14,095 bases of DNA from Alphaproteobacteria bacterium (GTDB lineage Bacteria > Pseudomonadota > Alphaproteobacteria > Micavibrionales > UBA2020): contig JADYYV010000058.1 of NCBI GenBank assembly GCA_020853455.1, positions 1 through 14,095 of the forward strand, given 5' to 3'. Each line of letters begins with the position of its first letter. Position 1 is the stretch's first letter. The notes under the pieces are model-generated. The model was not told the origin of the DNA. It saw only the letters and a list, made by a program, of their open reading frames with translations, and searched no databases. The position numbers and the translations under genes are program-made. Below, one piece after another: positions 7,181 to 13,456 of the stretch.

Positions 7181-7203
7181 TGAAAATTACCTGAACATTT
7201 TCA
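7181..7203. repeat. 7-bp inverted repeat downstream of the 331-residue membrane protein gene
   Basis: TGAAAAT (7181-7187) and ATTTTCA (7197-7203) can pair with a 9-nt loop, starting 13 bp past the stop at 7216 on the minus strand. The stem is AT-rich and no U-tract follows on the minus strand, so it is a poor terminator. An overlapping direct repeat ACCTGAA (7178-7184, 7189-7195) is spaced by 11 bp, one helical turn, so a protein-binding site is equally possible. Confidence 0.35.
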
Positions 7204-7215
7204 ATGAGATATAAG

Positions 7216-8211
7216 TTACACCGTAGGCGGTTTTTGCTGGGAAACGACAGCAGGCGCTTTTATTGCTTCTGCGGGGGAAACACCGGTTTTATGCCCGAAC
7301 AGGTCCGCCAGTTTCGGTTTTGCGAAAGGCTGCGGGCCTTCGGCGGGTTTGTTTTGCGGAGCGTCGGTTTTGACGGGCGTGACCTTGCGGTGCTTTTCGC
7401 GGTCGGCGTCGACTGCGGCGTCCTGGAGCGGCAGGGTGATCGCGCCGCCGATCCAGCTGCCGATCAGCGCGGCGGGCAGGATGCCCCAGCCGAAAGCGGC
7501 TGCGGCTATGCCGCCGCCGATGGTGCCGAGCGCGATGGCGGCAAAGGAAACGGGATGGCGTTTTTCCAGCGGGGCTTCGCCGTTCTTGTGATACGACAGC
7601 ACGCGGCCGAGGAATGATTGCAGGCGTTCGCCGCGCGATGCGCCTTGCAGCGGCGAAAACAGCGGCGTGACGTGATGTGCGGCCAGCTTTTCCGCGATCA
7701 TGCTGCCGACCGCGCCGCCCGCCACAAACAGCGCAGCGCCGCCGATCAGCGCGGGCACAAGGAATACGGGGCTCAGAACGGTAGCGGCGGTCGTGGCATG
7801 CGCGAACAGCACGCCGGGCGCGCTCAGCACCGCGCCCATAGAAGTCGCAATCGCGGCCATGCTGCCGGGCAGGACGGTGATCAGGCTGCGGTAAGCGGTG
7901 TTCAGGGATTGTTTGGCGAAATCGAGAATTCTGGACGGCTTCAAAAGCCCTTTGAACAAGCCTTCGTCTTTGACGATTTTCGCCATGTTGACGATATCGC
8001 TGCCGCCGGTTGCGATCAGGTGATACGTGCCGAGAACACCGAGCGCCATCGCAGGCGCGACCCAAAGCCCGGACAATACGCCCGCAAGCCCGAAGCCGCC
8101 GGCAAAGCCATAGAACGCACCCGCCAGCGGGCTGACCAGAGCAGCCGCCTGCAGCACGTTGCGCATGGATTTATCGAGCAGATCGATATTGCGAACCAGA
8201 TAATTGCTCAT
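7216..8211 (-). CDS. Glycine/alanine-rich membrane protein with Pro/Lys-rich C-terminal tail, unknown function
   Basis: The product is 331 residues from ATG 8211, where GGGGGTT lies upstream at a longish spacing; a GTG at 8235 would add eight residues and is less likely. Several hydrophobic, Gly/Ala-rich segments are visible: about 20-48, 50-68, 108-135, 140-174 and 222-262. Two of them are separated by a polar stretch at 70-107, and another polar stretch lies at 176-220. The last 65 residues are hydrophilic, charged and Pro/Lys-rich (DADREKHRKVTPVK and on), a probable cytoplasmic or periplasmic disordered tail. I do not recognise a family. It has the same general composition as the 189-residue membrane protein downstream, but I cannot show homology. 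A good promoter lies at 8245-8271, in the gap after gltX. Confidence 0.75.
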   Translation of the reverse strand: MSNYLVRNIDLLDKSMRNVLQAAALVSPLAGAFYGFAGGFGLAGVLSGLWVAPAMALGVLGTYHLIATGGSDIVNMAKIVKDEGLFKGLLKPSRILDFAKQSLNTAYRSLITVLPGSMAAIATSMGAVLSAPGVLFAHATTAATVLSPVFLVPALIGGAALFVAGGAVGSMIAEKLAAHHVTPLFSPLQGASRGERLQSFLGRVLSYHKNGEAPLEKRHPVSFAAIALGTIGGGIAAAAFGWGILPAALIGSWIGGAITLPLQDAAVDADREKHRKVTPVKTDAPQNKPAEGPQPFAKPKLADLFGHKTGVSPAEAIKAPAVVSQQKPPTV

Positions 8212-8244
8212 GTTGGCAGAACCCCCGTTTGGCACTGCCGCGAC

Positions 8245-8271
8245 ACTATACTTGTGCCGAAGTTATGTCAA
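8245..8271 (-). promoter_or_regulatory. Promoter for the 331-residue membrane protein gene
   Basis: On the minus strand a perfect TTGACA (8266-8271) is followed after 15 bp by TATAGT (8245-8250), a 5 of 6 match. The spacer is short of the usual 16-18 bp. It lies between the gltX stop and the gene, so this gene can be transcribed independently of gltX. Confidence 0.5.
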
Positions 8272-8285
8272 TCTAATAACGCGCC

Positions 8286-9701
8286 TCAGGCGACATCGTC
8301 CAGACGGGCCAGCGTTTCTTCTTTCCCAAGGATTTCAGCGACATGAAAGACCGACGGGCTGTTCGTGGTGCCGGTGATGGCGGCGCGCAGCGGCATCGCC
8401 ACTTTGCCCAGTTTCAGTTCTTTCTTGGCCGAAAATTCCTTCAGCACGCTTTCGATCTGGTCGTGCTTGAAATCGCTGACGGTGCCGAGCGCCTGTTTCA
8501 TTTCGCCGATCAGCGCGCGCGTGGCGGGGTCCAGAACGTCGGCAGCTTCTTTGGTGAGCGGCAGCGGTCGCTGGCGGAGGTAGAACAACCCCGCCTTCGC
8601 AAGATCGATCAGCGTCTGCGCGCGTTCCTTCAGATCCTTCAGCCCGTGCTTCAGACGTTGCAGGCCGACGTCATCAGGCGCTGCGCCCAGTTCTTTTTCG
8701 AGATAGGGTTTCAAAAGCCCCATCAGGCGGTCGTCATCGGCAAGCCGCAGGTAATGCGCGTTCACATTCGCCAGCTTGGCGAAATCCATGCGCGAGGGCG
8801 ACTGGCCGATATCGCTCAGTTCGAAAATTTTCATCGCGTCTTCGCTGGTGATGATTTCGGTATCGCCATGCCCCCAGCCGAGGCGCAGCAGGTAATTGCG
8901 CATCGCTTCGGGCAGGTAACCCATTTCCGCATAGGCCTCGACCGCCAGCGCGCCGTGGCGCTTCGACAGCTTCGCGCCGTCGGGGCCGTGGATGAGGGGA
9001 ATGTGGGAGAAGCTGGGCACGCTCCATTCCATCGCATCATAAATCATGCGCTGGCGGAAGGCGTTGGTCAGGTGGTCGTCGCCGCGGATGATATGCGTGA
9101 TGCCCATGTCATGGTCATCGACGACGACGGAAAGCATATAGGTCGGTGTGCCGTCGGCGCGCAGCATGACCATGTCGTCGAGCTGCGTGTAGGGCACTTT
9201 CACTTCGCCCTGCACCTGATCCGTAATCGACATTTCGCCGTTGTTGCCGGACGGCGCCTTGATGCGCACGGCGGGCTTGCGGTCGGCGGGCGGATTTTTC
9301 GCATCCTTTTCGGCGCGTTCGCGCAGGATGGTGTTCAGGCCGCCCAGCGCGTTTGCGCTTTGCTGCTGCTGGCGCAGTTGTTCGAGTTCTTCGGGCGAGG
9401 TGTAGCAGAAATACGCCTTGCCGCGTTTCACCAGCTCATGCGCGACTTCGGCATGGCGGTTCATGCGCGCGAACTGGAAGATCGGCTCTTCGTCGAATTC
9501 GATGCCCAGCCAGTTGAGGCCGTTAAAGATCGCCTTTACCGCCGCATCGGTCGAGCGGGCGCGGTCGGTATCCTCGATGCGCAGCAGGAACTTGCCGCCG
9601 TAATGGCGGGTGAACAGCCAGTTGAACAATGCCGTGCGCGCGCCGCCGATATGCAGGTAACCGGTCGGCGAGGGGGCGAAACGTGTGACGATCTGGGACA
9701 T
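8286..9701 (-). CDS. gltX: Glutamyl-tRNA synthetase
   Basis: The 471-residue product charges tRNA with glutamate (ATP, Glu and tRNA to Glu-tRNA) in the cytoplasm. It is of normal family length. The class I signature is present: RFAPSPTGYLHIGG (7-20) with the HIGH-type motif HIGG, RIEDTD at 41-46, RGDDHLTNAFRQ at 206-217, and the KMSKS-type loop KLSKRHG at 244-250. C-terminal helical regions complete the anticodon-binding part. The start is supported by AAAGG 6 nt upstream and the promoter at 9727-9755. Alphaproteobacteria often carry two GluRS paralogues, and some charge tRNA-Gln with Glu for later amidation; which type this is cannot be told from the window. It is divergent from comEC, a known alphaproteobacterial neighbourhood. 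No reason to doubt function. Confidence 0.97.
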   Translation of the reverse strand: MSQIVTRFAPSPTGYLHIGGARTALFNWLFTRHYGGKFLLRIEDTDRARSTDAAVKAIFNGLNWLGIEFDEEPIFQFARMNRHAEVAHELVKRGKAYFCYTSPEELEQLRQQQQSANALGGLNTILRERAEKDAKNPPADRKPAVRIKAPSGNNGEMSITDQVQGEVKVPYTQLDDMVMLRADGTPTYMLSVVVDDHDMGITHIIRGDDHLTNAFRQRMIYDAMEWSVPSFSHIPLIHGPDGAKLSKRHGALAVEAYAEMGYLPEAMRNYLLRLGWGHGDTEIITSEDAMKIFELSDIGQSPSRMDFAKLANVNAHYLRLADDDRLMGLLKPYLEKELGAAPDDVGLQRLKHGLKDLKERAQTLIDLAKAGLFYLRQRPLPLTKEAADVLDPATRALIGEMKQALGTVSDFKHDQIESVLKEFSAKKELKLGKVAMPLRAAITGTTNSPSVFHVAEILGKEETLARLDDVA

Positions 9702-9726
9702 ATAAAACCTTTCAATAAGCGCATGG

Positions 9727-9755
9727 ATTGTATGGGTTTAATATGCCAAACTCAA
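9727..9755 (-). promoter_or_regulatory. Promoter for gltX
   Basis: On the minus strand TTGAGT (9750-9755) and TACAAT (9727-9732) are separated by 17 bp. The matches are 4 of 6 and 5 of 6. The predicted start near 9720 gives a leader of about 19 nt carrying the AAAGG ribosome site. The element lies in the 81-bp gap shared with divergent comEC. Confidence 0.6.
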
Positions 9756-9782
9756 CCCCTTTAGAACGTGCCGCATATAACG

Positions 9783-11852
9783 ATGAAAATGCCGAATTTG
9801 CTCAACGCTTTGCTGGAGGAGCGCGACAGATGGCTGCTGTGGCTGCCGGTGCCGCTGGCGCTGGGCATCGCGTTCTATTTCAGCCTGCCGGTCGAGCCGC
9901 CGTTGCTGGCGGGGCCGGTGGCGCTGGCCATGCTGGTCGCGATATGGGCGCCGTTCCATGCCAATAAAGTTTTTATGCATTTCTGGATCATTGCGCTGCT
10001 GGTCGTTATGGGCTTTACGGCGGGATGCCTGCGCACATGGTACGTATCGGCGCCTGTGCTGGAGAAAAAAGCCTATGGCGTGACGGTCGAGGGGCGCGTG
10101 GTGGAGGCGGTCGCGCTTGAAAAAGGCTGGCGCGTGGTGCTGGACAATATCCGGCTGGCCGAGGGAGAGATAAAACAAAAATCGCTGCCGGAACGCGTGC
10201 GGGTGAAGTTGAAAAACAACGATGCCGCGCGCCCCCGTGCGGGCGATACGCTGAAGGTGCGCGCGGCCCTGATGCCGCTATCGCCGCCGGTTCTGCCGGG
10301 CGCGTTCGATTTCCAGCGTCACGCGTTTTTCAAGCGGCTGGGCGCGACCGGTTATGCGCTGGCCGATGCCGAGATAACCGCGAAAGCGGAGCGCGGATTC
10401 CTGTTTGAAAACTTGCGCCGGTATATCCGCGAACATATCGAAGCCCGGGTACAGGACAAGGAACATGCCGCCCTGATCACTGCGTTCATGGTGGGCGAAG
10501 ACGACGGCATATCGGAAAAAACATGGGAAGTAACGCGGCTGTCGGGCATCGCGCACCTGATTGCGATTTCGGGTTCGCATTTCTTGCTGATCGGCGGTTT
10601 CGTGTTTTTTATCGTGCGCGCTGCGCTGGCGGTCTTTCCCTATGTCGCGCTGCGCTGGCCGATCAAGAAAATCGCGGCGGGCGCGGCGATTGCGATTGCG
10701 GTTTTTTACATGCTGCTGATCGGCGCGCCCGTGCCGGCGCAGCGGGCGGTTTTGTCGGTCTGCATCATCATGGGCGCGATCATGGCGGACCGCGACCCGT
10801 TTACGCTGCGCATCGTCGCGTTTTCCGCGCTTGTCATTTTATTGTTCGAGCCGGAATCTTTGCCGGGCGCCAGTTTCCAGCTTTCATTTGCCGCCGTGGT
10901 CGGGCTGGTGGCCGTATATGAATCGACGCAAAACTGGTGGTCGCAACAGCTGCACGAAGCGCCGTGGTACCGGCGCTATGCGCTCTACCTTTTGGGCTGT
11001 TTTATTTCGACGCTGGTGGCGGGTATCGCGACCGCGCCGTTTTCGCTGTTCCATTTTTCCAGCATGTCGCTGACGGGCGGGATGATCGCCAATATCATCG
11101 CCGTGCCGATTTCATCGTTTATCACGTTTCCGGCGGGGCTGATCGCCTGTGTGCTGATGCCGCTGGGGCTGGAGCAATGGCCGCTCTATGTGACCGAGCA
11201 AAGCCTTGCCCTGATCATGAACGTCGCGGAAACGGTGGCGGCGTGGCCGCATGCGTCGCAACATGCGGATGCGTGGCCAGCGGGTTTGTTGGCGCTGTTT
11301 GCCATTGGCGGGTTGTGGCTGTCGATCTGGCAGACGAAAATGCGTTATCTGGGGCTATTGCCCATCATGGCGGCCTGTATCCTGATCCCGATGACACCGC
11401 GCCCCGATATCCTGATTTCCAACCGCGTCGACCTGTTCGCCGTGCGCGCGCCGGATGGCGTGCTGTGGGTATCGTCCAAGACCAAGGAAAAATTCATCCG
11501 CAACGAATGGAAGGAACGCGAGGGCGGGCAGGGCATTGATTACTGGCCGGAGGAAGGACAGGGACGGGTGGTTTCCTGCTCGGCCGGGGTATGCCGGTTC
11601 GAGGCCGGGGGGCAGCGTATTTTGTTTGTTATGGACAAAGGCGGCCTGCCGGAAAACTGCGCCGTTTCCAGCATGATTTTGAGCATGGAGCCCTTCAAGG
11701 ACGCCGAAGACTGCCGCCGCCAGACTATGCTGCTGGATCGCTGGGATATATGGCGGAAAGGGGCGCATGCCATCTACCTGTCGCCGGAAAGGGTGCGCAT
11801 CGAAACGGTTCAGGGGGATCGCGGCAAGCGGCCATGGACCGGTCGCCAGTAG
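9783..11852 (+). CDS. comEC: ComEC/Rec2-family DNA uptake channel, no C-terminal MBL domain
   Basis: The product is 689 residues from ATG 9783; GTG 9768 and ATG 9789 are also possible because no clear ribosome site marks any of them. ComEC forms the inner-membrane channel that imports single-stranded DNA during transformation. Residues about 15-90 hold N-terminal membrane segments. A soluble DUF4131-type part follows (about 95-200; VTVEGRVVEAVALEKGWRVVLDNI and GDTLKVRA). The Competence domain then runs from about 230 to 490, with the family motif at 258-266 reading HLIAISGSH instead of the usual HLxAISGLH, then GAPVPAQRAVLS and PGASFQLSFAAVVGL. More membrane segments follow to about 535. The C-terminal 150 residues are soluble-looking, but the HxHxDH motif of the metallo-beta-lactamase domain found in Bacillus ComEC is absent, as in many alphaproteobacterial homologues. 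Divergent from gltX. Whether the host is competent is unknown. Confidence 0.93.
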   Translation: MKMPNLLNALLEERDRWLLWLPVPLALGIAFYFSLPVEPPLLAGPVALAMLVAIWAPFHANKVFMHFWIIALLVVMGFTAGCLRTWYVSAPVLEKKAYGVTVEGRVVEAVALEKGWRVVLDNIRLAEGEIKQKSLPERVRVKLKNNDAARPRAGDTLKVRAALMPLSPPVLPGAFDFQRHAFFKRLGATGYALADAEITAKAERGFLFENLRRYIREHIEARVQDKEHAALITAFMVGEDDGISEKTWEVTRLSGIAHLIAISGSHFLLIGGFVFFIVRAALAVFPYVALRWPIKKIAAGAAIAIAVFYMLLIGAPVPAQRAVLSVCIIMGAIMADRDPFTLRIVAFSALVILLFEPESLPGASFQLSFAAVVGLVAVYESTQNWWSQQLHEAPWYRRYALYLLGCFISTLVAGIATAPFSLFHFSSMSLTGGMIANIIAVPISSFITFPAGLIACVLMPLGLEQWPLYVTEQSLALIMNVAETVAAWPHASQHADAWPAGLLALFAIGGLWLSIWQTKMRYLGLLPIMAACILIPMTPRPDILISNRVDLFAVRAPDGVLWVSSKTKEKFIRNEWKEREGGQGIDYWPEEGQGRVVSCSAGVCRFEAGGQRILFVMDKGGLPENCAVSSMILSMEPFKDAEDCRRQTMLLDRWDIWRKGAHAIYLSPERVRIETVQGDRGKRPWTGRQ

Positions 11853-11870
11853 GGGACGGGTCGCCAGTAG
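11841..11870. repeat. 12-bp direct repeat spanning the comEC stop codon
   Basis: GGTCGCCAGTAG occurs at 11841-11852, where its last three bases are the comEC stop, and again at 11859-11870. The copies are 18 bp apart, start to start. This looks like a small tandem duplication, and the second TAG gives a backup in-frame stop (18 is divisible by 3). Confidence 0.7.
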
Positions 11871-11873
11871 ATA

Positions 11874-11910
11874 TTGACAAATTGACATAAAAATGGTCGA
11901 TTAATATCTC
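11874..11910 (+). promoter_or_regulatory. Promoter region with tandem TTGACA elements ahead of the 79-residue gene
   Basis: Two perfect TTGACA hexamers lie at 11874-11879 and 11882-11887. Possible -10 elements are TAATAT (11902-11907, 14 bp from the second TTGACA, too close) and TATCTC (11905-11910, 17 bp away, weak match). The exact pairing is therefore uncertain, but the region is clearly AT-rich and promoter-like. The leader before the gene would be very short. Confidence 0.45.
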
Positions 11911-11926
11911 TCAACCGGAGGATGCC

Positions 11927-12166
11927 ATGACAGAATGGTCGCAGAGCGAAATCGACGATGTCCGCGAAGGGACGACCGAGTCCGCGCGCGAACTGTCAAA
12001 GCTCAACAGCAAAGTCGACCAGTCGCTGGCGAATGACAAAGCGCTGCTGGAAGTTTTTAAGAAAGTATCGCAGCAGCTGGATACTTTAACCGGTGAAATC
12101 CGTGCGTTACGAAACGATCTTGCACCATCGCTTGATAAGCCGCGCAAGCTCGGAAAATCTTTATAG
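11927..12166 (+). CDS. Small predicted coiled-coil protein, unknown function
   Basis: The 79-residue product starts at ATG 11927, with a strong GGAGG site 5 nt upstream (11917-11921), which supports it as a real gene. It is hydrophilic, has no signal peptide, membrane segment or Cys, and is predicted mostly helical. Leu/Val/Ile residues at roughly heptad spacing (ELSKLNSKVDQSLA, then LLEVFKKVSQQLDTLTGEI and LRNDL) suggest a coiled coil. The final residues are basic (KPRKLGKSL). It could be a small oligomerising or regulatory protein. No family is recognised. It lies after comEC with its own promoter region and converges on the DUF2061-like gene 20 bp away. Confidence 0.7.
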   Translation: MTEWSQSEIDDVREGTTESARELSKLNSKVDQSLANDKALLEVFKKVSQQLDTLTGEIRALRNDLAPSLDKPRKLGKSL

Positions 12167-12168
12167 AT

Positions 12169-12183
12169 TACTTTAAGAAAGTA
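12169..12183. terminator. Weak hairpin between convergent genes
   Basis: TACTTT and AAAGTA (12169-12174, 12178-12183) form a 6-bp perfect stem with a 3-nt loop, in the 20-bp gap between two convergent genes. The stem is AT-rich and no U-tract follows on either strand, so termination would be weak. Position is the main argument. Confidence 0.25.
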
Positions 12184-12186
12184 GTA

Positions 12187-12504
12187 TTAGTGCTTGTGAT
12201 GGTGGTCATGTCCGTGATGGTGACCATCATGGTGGTGGTGATGGGCACAGCCGGAAACATTCCATTCAGGGGCGGCCTGTGACGGGTGGTTTTTGCCCCA
12301 TTTGATCCATGCTTTTTCGTGGAAGTAATAGCCGACGATCTGGATCGACGGCTCGAGGATCGAGATACCGAGCGCTGTCACAAAGCTGGCGCGAACGTCA
12401 TGCGTCAGGCTGTACGTCACAAACCATGACACAAAGAAAGAGATGGTCACGTGCATCAGGCCATAGGTGGCGGTCTTGGCGATGGTGGGGAATTTCAGCT
12501 TCAT
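12187..12504 (-). CDS. DUF2061-like small membrane protein with histidine-rich C-terminal tail
   Basis: This 105-residue protein has a DUF2061-like core (about 8-70). KTATYGLMHVTISFFVSWFV is the first membrane segment, a second follows at about 40-58 (ASFVTALGISILEPSIQIVG), and then YYFHEKAWIKWG, the family's characteristic YxFHExxW end. The family is of unknown function and usually stops soon after that motif. Here an extra tail follows, with one Cys (C86) and 13 His in the last 18 residues, broken only by Asp, Gly and Lys. Such a tail can bind nickel, zinc, copper or cobalt. Both membrane segments suggest insertion in the inner membrane, with the tail exposed on one side. A purine-rich GGAAAGAA precedes the start. 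The core assignment is good; a metal role is inferred. Confidence 0.83.
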   Translation of the reverse strand: MKLKFPTIAKTATYGLMHVTISFFVSWFVTYSLTHDVRASFVTALGISILEPSIQIVGYYFHEKAWIKWGKNHPSQAAPEWNVSGCAHHHHHDGHHHGHDHHHKH

Positions 12505-12533
12505 AGCGATTTCTTTCCGTAATCTATCGGCGC

Positions 12534-12563
12534 AATATACGCCTACAGAAACCAGAAAGTAAA
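12534..12563 (-). promoter_or_regulatory. Possible promoter for the DUF2061-like gene
   Basis: On the minus strand TTTACT (12558-12563) and TATATT (12534-12539) are separated by 18 bp. Matches are 4 of 6 and 5 of 6. The leader to ATG 12504 would be about 24 nt. It lies in the 104-bp gap after lexA, so readthrough from lexA is also possible. Confidence 0.4.
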
Positions 12564-12608
12564 GCGCAAGTTGAAATTTTCTAACCCGAAAGCAGAGACG
12601 GGGCCGAT

Positions 12609-13301
12609 TTAGTAGTTCCGAAACAGGCTCCGCAGTTTGCCCTGAATACGCACCTGGCTGGGGGGCAGACGGATGGGCTGGTAAGCGTCGTTTTCGGGCA
12701 TCAGGACGACCTGCCCGATTTCGCGGCGCAGGCGTTTCAGGGTGACTTCTTCCTCGTTCACCAGCGCCACCACGATGTCGCCGTCATTGGCGCGGTCGCA
12801 TTTTTCGATGATGACGATATCGCCATCCATGATCCCGGCCTTCATCATGGAATCCCCTTCAATCGTCAGGGCATAGCAGGGCTGCATGCCCAGCATGCTC
12901 ATGGGGACGCCGATGGTATCGACTTCGTCGCGCACAGCCTCGATCGGCGTGCCGGCGGCAATTTTACCGTGGATGGGCAGCTGGACAAGTTCTTCGCCGC
13001 CGGTGCGGAAATTGTTGGCAGGGCGGAGCGAACCGGCTGCGGCGGGCGCACGGCGCGAGGCCTGCTGGGCCTGCAGGGAAACCACGTTTTCGGGCAGTTT
13101 TTTCACTTCCAGCGCGCGCGCCTTGTTCGGCAGGCGCTCCAGAAATCCGCGCTCCACAAGGGCGTTGATCAGGCGGTGGATGCCCGATTTGGATTTCAGG
13201 TCGAGACCGGTCTTCATTTCCTCAAAAGACGGCGAAAGGCCGGTCTTCTGGATGTAATCGTTGATATAAATGAGCAGGTCGCGCTGTTTCTTGGTGAGCA
13301 T
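12609..13301 (-). CDS. lexA: LexA SOS repressor
   Basis: The 230-residue product represses DNA-damage genes and destroys itself with help from RecA-ssDNA filaments. The N-terminal winged helix (about 1-65) includes MLTKKQRDLLIYI and a recognition helix around SKSGIHRLINALVERGFLERL. A linker of about 40 residues follows (70-108), longer than in E. coli LexA and typical of alphaproteobacteria. The cleavage site is A116-G117 in HGKIAAGTPIEA. The catalytic dyad is S151 (EGDSMM) and K189 (VTLKRL). The spacing of cleavage site to Ser, 35 residues, equals that of E. coli. Autocleavage should therefore be intact. AAGGGG lies 9 nt upstream of the start. Its promoter carries an SOS box, so it is autoregulated. 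Divergent from the deacetylase-like gene at 13457. Confidence 0.97.
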   Translation of the reverse strand: MLTKKQRDLLIYINDYIQKTGLSPSFEEMKTGLDLKSKSGIHRLINALVERGFLERLPNKARALEVKKLPENVVSLQAQQASRRAPAAAGSLRPANNFRTGGEELVQLPIHGKIAAGTPIEAVRDEVDTIGVPMSMLGMQPCYALTIEGDSMMKAGIMDGDIVIIEKCDRANDGDIVVALVNEEEVTLKRLRREIGQVVLMPENDAYQPIRLPPSQVRIQGKLRSLFRNY

Positions 13302-13336
13302 CGGTATTCCCCTTGTTAGAAACCTATTCTTCTTTT

Positions 13337-13351
13337 GTTCTAGTTTAGTTC
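13337..13351 (-). promoter_or_regulatory. LexA-binding SOS box, GAAC-N7-GAAC
   Basis: On the minus strand the 15 bases read GAACTAAACTAGAAC, an exact match to the alphaproteobacterial LexA consensus of two GAAC half-sites separated by 7 bp. It lies 36 bp upstream of the lexA start and covers the -10 element of the predicted promoter, so bound LexA would block RNA polymerase. Confidence 0.88.
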
Positions 13352-13365
13352 GCGAGTCAAGTCAA
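13337..13365 (-). promoter_or_regulatory. Promoter for lexA, overlapped by its SOS box
   Basis: On the minus strand TTGACT (13360-13365) and TAGAAC (13337-13342) are separated by 17 bp. The -10 element shares bases with the distal GAAC half-site of the SOS box. A second TTGACT (13355-13360) overlaps the first but is badly spaced. The leader to ATG 13301 is about 30 nt. Confidence 0.65.
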
Positions 13366-13456
13366 GCCATTCCTTTCAACCCCTTCAATCCGCCACGATT
13401 TTGGACTTGGCATTGCTGCGTCAAAAGCGCGAATATAAACGGGGTTTCGGGAGTTC

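Larger units (their letters stand above)
6905..7215. other. 311-bp AT-rich intergenic region with repeats and phased A-tracts
   Basis: No credible gene is seen here on either strand; the only sizeable open frame is a plus-strand one mostly of shadow quality. The region holds a possible minus-strand promoter (7036-7065), a 12-bp perfect palindrome AAATGCGCATTT (7065-7076), a 9-bp direct repeat CAAAAACGG (7105-7113 and 7121-7129), four A-tracts spaced about 11 bp apart (7122-7159), and a 7-bp inverted repeat TGAAAAT/ATTTTCA (7181-7187 and 7197-7203). It is markedly more AT-rich than the flanking genes. A small RNA cannot be excluded. Confidence 0.6.

Noticed and set aside
7177..7196. Two GAAC sequences resembling an SOS box
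   Set aside because: The half-sites are 13 bp apart rather than 7, so they do not fit the alphaproteobacterial LexA consensus.
7618..8346. 242-codon plus-strand frame opposite the 331-residue membrane protein gene
   Set aside because: Its composition (Gln/Arg/His/Ala) is typical of a shadow frame, while the minus-strand frame has coherent hydrophobic segments, a promoter and a plausible start.
8343..9764. 473-codon open frame on the plus strand, antisense to gltX
   Set aside because: It lies opposite the clearly real gltX. Its protein is low-complexity, rich in His, Arg, Gln and Ala, with no family resemblance, as expected when GC-rich codons are read in antisense.
12576..12605. Possible hairpin after lexA (CCCG and CGGG arms)
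   Set aside because: The stem is only about 4-5 bp with a long loop and no following U-tract on the minus strand.
13413..13439. TATAAA with a TTGCTG upstream as a promoter for the deacetylase-like gene
   Set aside because: TATAAA (13434-13439) is a good -10, but the only nearby -35 candidates are weak or wrongly spaced (15 or 21 bp), and the leader would be about 11 nt. Too uncertain to list as a feature.
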